From Fimbriiglobus ruber (lineage in GTDB: Bacteria > Planctomycetota > Planctomycetia > Gemmatales > Gemmataceae): a DNA stretch of 64,000 nucleotides. Each line of letters starts with the position of its first letter. Position 1 is the stretch's first letter. The notes beneath the pieces were generated by a model. That model saw only the letters and a program-made list of their open reading frames with translations. It did not search any database and was not told the origin of the DNA. Made by a program: the position numbers and the translations under genes. The stretch lies in NCBI RefSeq assembly GCF_002197845.1, contig NZ_NIDE01000005.1:372001-436000 (forward strand), in the 5' to 3' direction. Shown piece by piece: positions 29,297 to 39,800 of the stretch.

Positions 29297-30018
29297 TCAC
29301 TCCTCGCTCTTGGGTACCACCCGCACCGACTGGTCACTGATCCGCGGCGGGACGCGCACCTTGACCGTGTCACTCGTTTTGTCCCGGTGGGCGCTGCTCT
29401 TGCCAGCAAGACGCAGACCGCCGTCGGGGCTCAGCGTGACGAACGCATACAAGGAGTCGCGGTAGAAGTCGGCGCCCTTGTTCGTGTACGCATAGGTCGC
29501 GCTGTTGAGCAGGAAGTAGTGGACGCCGTTCCGTGTGCCGTAGCGGTCGTCGTGGTCGTGGTCCATGAACGTCGTGGTCGTGGTCCATGAACACGGCCGC
29601 TACCTTGCCCGCCCGCCGGACTTGATCGTGTGATAATTGACGGTATCGAAGACCTCCAGAATCTCGCACCGGTTGCCCATTTCATTAAGATCGTCCGTCA
29701 GGTAGACGGGTTGGTGCATGAAGACGATCACCGGGTTGGTCGCCTTGGCGAGATCCTTCTTCAACCAGTCGAGTTACTCGACGTCCGAGAAGCTCTTCGC
29801 GGACGCCGGCGAGCGGTACCAGTTGCCGTGGTCGTAATCGACGATCGTGCCGTCGGCCTTCTTGACGCAGTTGCGGTCCATGACGACGAAATGATAGCCG
29901 CCGATGTCGAAGGCGTAGTACCGCATGTTCCATGCCCCAGAAGGCCATGCGCGTCGAGGACATCATCTGACAGCTGACGGGCGTCCGGTAACGTGATGGC
30001 CACGGGGACTTCTCCCAC
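29297..30018 (-). pseudogene. Metallophosphoesterase, broken by a stop, a frameshift and a 22-bp duplication
   Basis: Reading the minus strand across frames gives YYAFDIGGYHFVVMDRNCVKK, DYDHGNWYRSPASAKSFSDVE, an in-frame TAA, then LDWLKKDLAKATNPVIVFMHQPVYLTDD, NRCEILEVFDTVNYHTIKSGG, a frameshift, then VAAVFMDHDHD, DRYGTRNGVHYFLLNSATYAYTNKG and an end at PKSEE. The MHQPVY and DHDHDD..NGVHYFLLNSATY parts match calcineurin-like phosphoesterases. The second lesion is the 22-bp tandem duplication at 29549-29592. The N-terminal metal-binding part is not visible. ISKra4 copy 1 ends only 42 bp away. Confidence 0.75.
29549..29592. repeat. 22-bp exact tandem duplication
   Basis: GTCGTGGTCGTGGTCCATGA plus AC occurs twice in a row (29549-29570 and 29571-29592). 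As 22 is not a multiple of three, it breaks the phosphoesterase frame; removing one copy rejoins the two conserved segments. Confidence 0.92.
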
Positions 30019-30061
30019 CGAGCGGCGGGATCCATGGTATCAATGAATACACAGGTGAATT

Positions 30062-30249
30062 TCATGCTGAGGCAATAGCACCGGTGGTACTCCCGGCTGC
30101 CCGGATCCCGGTCGTCACCGCCCGCCAGTCGCGGACCAGGATAACCCCGACCCACCGCCACGCCCACCGCGGGGCCGACCGGACGTCGAGGGCCGCGACG
30201 AGGTGGGAGAACCAGTGGCACGACGGGGGCCAGGGATGCGACGATGGCA
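30062..30249 (-). pseudogene. N-terminal remnant of a DDE transposase related to the gene at 43980
   Basis: On the minus strand the frame reads PSSHPWPPSCHWFSHLVAAL, DVRSAPRWAWRW, RDWRAVTTGIRAAG, then stops at 30062. It aligns with the first ~55 residues of the 43980 transposase ([46 protein letters not shown]). The start codon position holds CTG instead of ATG. The catalytic core is missing. Confidence 0.7.
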
Positions 30250-30424
30250 GGGCCGGTTCCGTCCGGGTGGTGAGCGGGCCGGGGAACCGCCTTCGTCCCG
30301 GACGGACCGGTCCTCGTCGACCCGCCGCTGGCTACGCGATCAGATGCGTAAAGTTGCAGTGTAGCATCAAGAATTTTAAATTTTTATCCGAAGCTAAAGG
30401 TGATATCTGGCCTATATTTACATT

Positions 30425-30670
30425 GGCTCATGAGGCGGCAGAGGTGGAAGGGCACAACCATCCCGTCGCAATTGCCCCCCACACCGGCGCTCGGCGCGGG
30501 TCTCCGACCCCGCCGCTCGCCCCCTCGGACACCGCCTCATGCGCCACGCTGGCGTTGGAGACCTGCGGTCGGCCGAACGGCGGGGTCGGAGACCCGCGCC
30601 GAGCGCGGGCGGCGAGCGTCGGGACGGAAGCCTGCGGTCGGGCCGAAGCACCTCTGCCGCCTCATGAGCC
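30425..30670. mobile_element. 246-bp MITE with 22-bp TIRs and an 8-bp target duplication
   Basis: The ends are perfect 22-bp inverted repeats (30425-30446 and 30649-30670; outer bases GGCTCATGAGGCGGCAGAGG). TTTACATT flanks both sides (30417-30424 and 30671-30678), an exact 8-bp target duplication. Inside, a 29-bp perfect inverted repeat (30487-30515 with 30578-30606; core CGGGTCTCCGACCCCGCCG) adds a second cruciform. It has no coding capacity. A second copy of the same family is at 58874-60863. Confidence 0.9.
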
Positions 30671-30820
30671 TTTACATTTAACTGCGTAATATTGCACTTT
30701 ACGGGAAATAGCTCGTTCAAAGTTACTGAATCGCGCCGATCGGCAAACTCTCAGAACGAGAGTCTTTGAGTCTTGCGCGGAAATAAGGCAGCCAAACCGT
30801 TAATTGGAAAGAGCGATCCA

Positions 30821-33800
30821 ATGGGCTTAGAACCGTGGATGATTCCCGCCCGTCGTGGAACCCAATCCGCAAAGTCTCGGAAATTACGACTCACCGTTGA
30901 AAACCTTGAAGATCGTTTGACTCCGGCGCCTGTAACTTTTGCTCAATTTTTGGAACAGAACGGCACCAACGATTTCACGTTCACCAACAATGGCGGCACT
31001 AGCGGTGACTTTTCGACGATCGCCGGCGGATCAGCAGTATTTTTCCAATTTACCAATATTGTCGGGCTTTCTGCTCTCGCGCCGGATTTGAGTGGGTTTC
31101 AGAATGCCCACGTTACCGTTTCGGCCCATACGACCACGCCCGCATCAGTTTCCGGATCGAATCTGACTCAACCGTTTAACACCGCGGGCACGATTACCCT
31201 TACGCGAGACACTCCGGCGGCCGAAGGTTTCGGAACTCGCACGAACCTATTGACCATAGTGTTCGACACATCAAGTTCTCAACCAGTTTTAACCGGCGGC
31301 GTCGGCGGCAACGCCGCAACCTTCTCCGCATCGTCAACTGTCAATATCGTCTCAATGACCTCGGATTTCCTCGACTTTTCGCCAACAACTCAGCGCGACG
31401 CCGCTCTCAGCTTGACATCGGTAAACCCTTCATTCTCTCAAGGGGCCGGTGGCTTCGTTGCAAATTTTGCGGCAGCAGCTACCGGCACTTTCGACTCCGA
31501 CCCCGCGCCCGTGATCGCACCCTCGGTTGTTTCCGGCGTTGTGTACAGAGATGCCAACAATAATGGCGCACAGGGCGGCGGAGAGCCCGGCATCCAGAAC
31601 GTCATCTTGAATTTGACCGGGACGGACGACCAGGGCAATGCGGTCAATCAGACGACGGTGACGGATGCCAACGGCACCTACACATTCTCGGTGCGGCCGA
31701 GCCAGAGTGGCACCGGTTATACTTTGACGGAAACTCAACCGAGCGGCTATCTTCAGGGTAAAGATACCATCGGTTCCTTGGGCGGAGACCCCGTTTCGCA
31801 GACGCCGACGACGGACACGGTGCCAAACATCGAAGTGCCGGTTTACACCCACGGCACGAGCTATAACTTCGGCGAACTTCAACCCGCATCACTCAGCGGC
31901 AGCGTATTCGCGGAAAGCGACAACAACGCCATCCAGAATGCCGGCGAGCCGCCCATCGCCGGAGTGACCTTGGTACTGACGGGCACCAATGACTTGGGCG
32001 TCATTACCCCAATCACAGCCGCCACGAACGCCTCGGGGCAATATTCATTTACAAGCTTGCGGCCTGCCACCGGCAACGGTTACACCATTACGGAGACCCA
32101 GCCGACCGGCTATAACGAGGAAAAAGACAACCCGGGCTCTCCCGTCGGAAACGTTACCGTCCAAGACGTCATTTCCGCCATCCCCCTCGGCGTCGGCGTT
32201 TCTGGAACGAGTTACAACTTCGCGGAGAGCGGGGCGGCCCTCTCCGGCACGGTTTACGAGGATAAGAACGCCAACGGCGTGTTTGATGGGGGGGACGGCG
32301 GTGTCTCAGGCGCCACACTGACACTTACCGGCACCGATATCGCGGGCAATGCCGTGAATGTCACTACCACCACGAACGCAGGCGGCGCGTTCGCTTTTAG
32401 TTATCTACGACAGAGCAACGCCGCGGGTTACACTATCACGGAGACCCAGCCGGCCGGATATCTGGAAGGGCGCGACACGGCCGGGAATCTCGCCGGCAAC
32501 ACTGCCGTACAGGACGTCATTTCGGGCATCGTGACGACGACGGGATCCGCGGGAACCAGCTACAATTTCGGCGAGGTTATGCCGGCCCAGCTGAGCGGCG
32601 CCGTCTTCGTCGATCCCAATCTGAACGCCGTTAAAGACGCGGGCGAGCCGGCGATCAGCGGTGTTACGCTCGTGCTCACCGGCACGGATGCTTACGGTGC
32701 ATCTGTCGCTCTGACGACGACGACCAACAGTGCCGGTGCTTACAGCTTCACCAGCCTACGGCCGAGCAACGGCGCGGGTTACACCGTCACGGAAACACAA
32801 CCGGCCGGATTCAACGAAGGGATCGACAACGCGGGTAGCCCTGCCGGTAATATCAACGTCCAGGATGTGATCTCCGCGATTCCCGTCGCCGACAACGGCA
32901 CCGGCACCAGCTACAACTTTGGCGAACTCGGGGCCTCGATTTCCGGCACGATCTACGAGGACAAGAACGCCGACGGCGTGCTAGACGCGGGCGACGCGGG
33001 TATCAGCGGCGTTACGGTCGTCCTCACGGGATCAGATATCACCGGCACCGCAATCACTCCGATCACGGCGACAACCAACGCTTCAGGACAGTTCACTTTC
33101 AGCAACCTGCGTCAAAGCAACGGGCCAGGATATACGATCACCGAAACGCAGCCTAGCGGGTACCTGGAGGGTGCCGACACGGTCGGCACTTTCGGCGCCG
33201 CGGCGGTCGGCAGCGGGACGGTGCAAGACGTGATCTCAGGGGTCGTTACACCGTCGGGCGGCACGGGAACCAGCTACAACTTCGGTGCAGTTAAACCAGC
33301 CCAGCTGAGCGGCGCCGTCTTCGTCGATCCCAATCGGAACGGCATTCAAGATCCGGGCGAGCCGGCGATCAGCGGTGTTACGCTCGTGCTCACTGGACAG
33401 GACGCGTTCGGCGCGTCGGCCAATGCAACCGCGACGACCAACAGTGCCGGTGCTTACAGCTTCACCAGCCTACGGCCGAGCAACGGAGCCGGTTACACCG
33501 TCACGGAAACACAGCCGACCGGATTCAACGAAGGGGTCGACAACGCGGGTAGCCCTGCCGGCAGTATCAGCGCCCAGGATGTGATCTCCGCGATTCCCGT
33601 CGCCGATAACGGCAACGGCACCAGCTATAACTTCGGTGAACTCGGAGCATCGATTTCCGGTGTCGTTTATCAAGACACCAATCTCGACGGCGTGCTGGAC
33701 GCAGGCGACACGGGCCTTACCGGCGTGACGGTCGTGCTTACGGGATCGGATATCACCGGCGCCGCGATCACTCCGATCACGGCGACAACCAACGCTTCAG

Positions 33801-36800
33801 GACAATTCACTCTCAGCAACCTGCGTCAAAGCAACGCCGCCGGTTACACGATTACCGAGACGCAGCCGGGCGCATTCGCGGAGGGCGCCGATACGGTCGG
33901 CAATTTCGGCGGCGCCGCGGTCGGCAACGGCTCGGTGCAAGACATCATTTCGGGCATCGTCACCCCGTCGGGCGGGGCGGGCACAAGTTACAACTTCGGC
34001 GAATTGAGCCCCGGAAACCTGTCCGGACGCGTCTTCGTCGACGGCAACAACAATGGCGTATTTGACGGGACTGATTCCGGCATTTCCGGGGTCACACTTG
34101 TCCTGTCCGGGATGACGGTCTTCGGCGCCCCCGTCGCCATGACGACCACGACCGACGCCACCGGTCAGTATGGGTTTACGGCAGTGCCGCCGAGCAATGC
34201 TTCGGGTTACACGATCACCGAAACGCAACCCTCGGGTTTTCTCGAAGGCGTCGATACCGTTGGAAGTCTAAGCGGCAACGACAGCGTTCAGGATGTCGTC
34301 TCTTCCATCGTGCTGCCCAACGGCGGCAATGGCACAAGCTACAACTTCGCGGAACTGAATCCGATCACAATTGCCGGGACGGTATTCCTCGATGCGAACA
34401 ACAACGGCATTCAAGACCCGGGTGATGTCGGGCTCGCGGGTGTAACGGTCGTCGTGACAGGCACCGATTACAGCGGCCATTCCGTCAACCAGGTTCAGAC
34501 CACGAACGGGTCGGGCGATTACACCTTCATCAGCCTGAGCCCTTCCAACGGCGCCGGCTACACCGTCACCGAGACGCAACCAATCGGCTACGGTCAGGGC
34601 ATTGATACGGCCGGAAATCCCACCAACGGCAATACCACGGTCCAAGACGCCATCAGCGTCATCATCGCCACGACGCCCAACACAAATCTCGTCGGATATA
34701 ATTTCGCGGAAATTGGTCAGAGCCTGTCCGGAACGGTGTACGAAGACAAGGACGCGAGCGGCAGTCTGACCGCGGGCGATAGCTTCCTGTCAGGTGTGAC
34801 GCTGGTGTTAACCGGAGTCGATGACGCCGGCAACCCCGTCGACCTGACCGTCACGACCAACGCCTCGGGCGTGTACTCGTTTGTGAATTTGCGTTCGAGC
34901 AACGGCGTCGGTTACACGATCACCGAAACCCAACCCGGCGGATTCCTTGAAGGGTTAGACACGCAAGGAAGTCTCGGCGGCAATATCGGGGTGATCGACG
35001 TCGTCTCCGGGATCGTTCTCGGTTCCACGAATGGCACCAGTTATAACTTCGGCGAAGTGTCTCCGGCGAGCCTTTCGGGGGTGGTCTTCGACGACAGCGG
35101 CAACAACGACGGCGTCAAGCAGGCGGGCGATCCAGCGATCTCCGGCGTGACGTTGGTGTTGACGGGTACGGATGCGTTCGGCGGGACGGTTTCTCAGACG
35201 CAGGTGACCGGGGCGTCGGGTACATACGCGTTCACGAGTCTGCGGCCGAGCAATGGGTCGGGGTACACGGTCACCGAGAGTCAGCCCGCGACCTTCCTGC
35301 AAGGCCGGGATACGGCCGGTGTTCCGAGCGACGGCACGATCGCCTCGCAAACGGCGACGCAAGACGTTATTAACGCGATCGCCGTCGGCGACGCCGCCGC
35401 TCTCGTCAGTTATAACTTCGGCGAACTGCAAGCGAGTTCGCTCTCCGGCACCGTCTTCGCCGATCCCACCGGGAATGCGATTCGGCAAGTCGGCGACCCC
35501 GGCATCGCCGGCGTCACGGTGGTCCTGACCGGGGCCGACTTCGCCGGCAATAGCGTCAATCAGACCCAGACGACGGATTCGTCCGGCGACTATACGTTCA
35601 CCGGTCTGCCGCCGAGCAATGGTGCGGGCTACACCATCACCGAAAGTCAACCGAGTGGTTACAACCAGGGCTCCGACAACCCGGGCAACCCCGCCGGCAA
35701 CGTTACGGTGCAGGACGTCATTTCTGGGATAGTTGTCGGCGCGGGCGGGGTCACGGGGACGAGCTACAATTTCGCCGAGACCGGCGAGAGCCTGTCCGGA
35801 ACGGTCTACGAGGACACGGACGCGAGCGGCAGTTTGACGGGGGGTGATGTCGCCATTGCGGGTGTGACGCTGGTGTTAACCGGAACCGACATCGCCGGCG
35901 CCGCGGTCACCGTCACCGTTACGACCGACGCCTCGGGCGTGTACTCGTTTACGAACGTGCGTTCGAGCAACGCTGCCGGTTACACGATCACCGAGACCCA
36001 ACCCGGCGGATTCCTGGAGGGCGCGGACACGCAAGGAAGTCTCGGCGGCGATATCAGCGTAATCGACGTCGTCTCCGGGGTCGTCCTCGGTCTCGCGAAC
36101 GGCACCAGTTATAACTTCGGCGAAGTGTCGCCCGCGAGCCTGTCGGGGGTGGTGTTCGACGACAGCGCCAACAACGACGGGGTCAAGCAGGCGGGCGACC
36201 CGGCGATCCCCGGGGTGACGTTGGTGTTGACGGGTACGGATGCGTTCGGCGGGACGGTTTCGCAGACGCAGGTGACCGGGGCGTCGGGCACGTACGCGTT
36301 CACGAGTCTGCGGCCGAGCAATGGGTCGGGGTACACGGTCACCGAGAGTCAGCCCGCGACCTTCCTGCAAGGCCGGGATACGGCCGGTGTTCCGAGCGAC
36401 GGCACGATCGCCTCGCAAACGGCGACGCAAGACGTTATTAACGCGATCGCCGTCGGCGACGCCGCCGCTCTCGTCAGTTATAACTTCGGCGAGTTGCAAG
36501 CGAGTTCGCTCTCCGGCACCGTTTTCAACGACTTCAACGGCAACGGCACTCAGGACTCTGGGGAACTCGGCATCGCCGGCGTCACGTTGGTCCTGACCGG
36601 GACGGACTTCGCCGGCGATAGCATCAATCAGACTCAGACGACGGACTCTTCCGGCGACTTCACGTTTACCGGTCTGCGGCCGAGCAATGGTGCGGGCTAC
36701 ACCATCACCGAAAGCCAACCCGCCAATGCGGTCCAGGGCATCGACACGGCGGGTTCGCCGACCGACGGTACGGTTGCCTCGCAAACGGCGACGCAAGACG

Positions 36801-39800
36801 TTATTAACGCGATCGCAATCAACGCGAATGCCGCTCTGGTCGGATTTAATTTCGGGGAATTGAAGGGCGTCTCATTGTCCGGCGTCGTCTTCGACAACAG
36901 TGCCGGCAACGACGGCTTGATGCAGACGGGCGAACCACCCATAGCGAGAGTTACAGTGGTGCTTTCGGGCACCAGCAGCCACGGACCGATTACACCGATC
37001 ACCACGACCACGGGTGCCGACGGGTCTTTTGTCTTCAGCAACCTGCTGCCGAGTGCCGGCGGCGGTTACACGGTGACCGAAACTCAACCGTCCGGTTTCC
37101 TGCAAGGGAAGGACACTGCCGGTTCGCCCGCCAGCGGCACCGTCTCTCAGAACGGGTCACAAGACGTCGTTTCCGGAATTACGACGAACGGAACAGATCT
37201 TACCGGATACAACTTTGCCGAGTTGGAGCCCGCAAGCATTTCCGGCAGGGTCTTCTCCGACCTCAACAACGACGGTCTTTTCCAGCCCGGTGAAGGACCG
37301 ATCGCCGGCGTCACCGTGGTTCTGACTGGAACCGACGACACGGGCGCGGCGGTTTCACTGACATCGACCACGGGCAACGACGGCGCTTACCAGTTCACAA
37401 ATCTCCGCCCGTCAAGAGCCGGCGGTTACGTACTCACCGTGACTCAACCGGCGGGATTCACTCCGGGACTGGAGCACGCCGGCGAGCTCGGCGGCAGTCC
37501 GACTCAAAACACGATCTCCGCCATATTTGTCGTCGCTGGCAATAACGGCGCCGACTACAACTTTGCCGAAATCGGCGGTTCGCTCTCCGGTTTCGTCTTC
37601 AACGATTTCAATTACAACGGCGTCTTCGATACGCCTGTCGAAACCGGAATCGCGGGCTCCACCGTCGCCCTGACCGGCGTCGACACGGTCGGCAACGCGG
37701 TCGCGGCGACCACCACGACCGGTTCGGACGGAAGCTTTACCTTCGACAATTTGCGACAGTCCAATGCCGCGGGCTATACGCTCACCGAAAGCCCGCCGAC
37801 CGGATACTTCGCCGGCACCGATACCGCCGGCACACTCGCCGGCAGTACGAATGTGCCAAATGTCGTCTCAAATATCGTCTTGGCTTCCGGCGCGAATGGT
37901 GTTGACTACCGCTTCGCCGAACTGCAATCGCCGGCCATCACCAGCGCGGCTGCGACCACGCTCACCGTCGGCACGGCCGGAACGTTCACCGTCACCACCG
38001 GGCCCGACTTCCCAGCCGTCACCCTTTCGGAATCGGGTGCCCTCCCGGCCGGGGTCACATTCGTCGACAACGGGGACGGTACCGCCACTCTCGCTGGGAC
38101 ACCGGCCGTCGGGGTCGGCGGGACGTTCGTCCTGACGATCACCGCGGCCAACAGCGTCACACCCGATGCCACCCAGGCATTCACACTCACCGTCGACGAG
38201 GCGCCGTCGATCACCAGCGCGGCTGCGACCACGCTCGCCGTCGGTACGGCCGGAGCGTTCACCGTCACCACCGCCCACGACTTCCCGACCGCTACCGCCC
38301 TGACCGAGTCAGGTACGCTCCCGGTCGGGGTCACCTTCCACGACAACGGGGACGGCACCGCCACCCTCGCCGGCACACCGGCCGCCGGGACCGGGGGCAC
38401 GTACACCCTCACCGTCACCGCGGCCAACGGCGTCACTCCCGACGCCACCCAGACGTACACACTCACTGTCAACGAACCACCGACTATCACGAGCGCGGCT
38501 GCGACCACGCTCACCGTCGGTACGGCCGGAGCGTTCACCGTCGCCACCGCCCACGACTTCCCAGCCGCGACCACCCTGACCGAGTCGGGTACGCTCCCGA
38601 CCGGCATCACATTCGTCGACAACGGGGACGGTACCGCGACCCTCGCTGGGACACCGGCCGCTGGGGCCGGTGGGACGTACACCCTGACCGTCACCGCGGC
38701 CAACGGTGTCACACCCGATGCCACCCAGGCTTTCACGCTGACCGTCGACGAGGCGCCGTCGATCACCAGCGCGGCTGCGACCACGCTCACTGTCGGTACG
38801 GCCGGAACCTTCACTGTTGCCACCGGGCATGACTTCCCGACCGCCACGCTCACCGAAACCGGCGCCCTCCCGGTCGGGGTGACCTTCCACGACAACGGCG
38901 ACGGGATCGCTACCCTCGCTGGGACACCGGCCGTCGGGACCGGCGGGACGTACGCGTTCACCATCACTGCGGTCAACGGCGTCACCCCGGACGCCACCCA
39001 GACGTTCACCCTCACCGTCGACGAACTACCGACTATCACCAGCGCGGCCACAACCACGCTCACCGTCGGTGCGGCCGGAACCTTCACTGTTGCCACCGGG
39101 CATGACTTCCCGACCGCCACGCTCACCGAAACCGGCGCCCTCCCGGTCGGGGTGACCTTCCACGACAACGGGGACGGCACCGCCACCCTCGCCGGCACAC
39201 CGGCCGCTGGGGTCGGCGGGACGTTCGCCGTGACTATCACCGCGGCCAACGGCGTCACGCCCGATGCCACCCAGACGTTCACACTGACCGTCGACGAGGC
39301 TCCGTCGATCACCAGCGCGGCCACAACCACCTTCATCACGGGTGTCGCCGGAACCTTCACTGTTGCCACCGGGCACGACTTCCCGGGCGCGACCACGCTC
39401 ACCGAAACCGGTACCCTTCCCTCCGGGGTCACGTTCGTCGACGACGGCGACGGGACCGCCACACTGGGCGGGACACCGGCCGCTGGGGCCGGTGGGACGT
39501 ACACGTTCACCATCACTGCGGCCAACGGCGTCACTCCCAACGCCACCCAGACGTTCACACTCACCGTCGACGAACCACCGACTATCACCAGCGCGGCCAC
39601 TACCACCTTCACCACGGGTGCCGCCGGAACATTCACTGTTGCCACCGAGCACGACTTCCCGACCGCCACCACGCTCACCGAAACTGGCGCCCTTCCCTCC
39701 GGGGTCACGTTCGTCGACGACGGCGACGGGACCGCCACGCTGGCCGGCACACCGGCCGCTGGAGTCGGCGGGACGTTCGCCCTGACTATCACCGCGGCCA

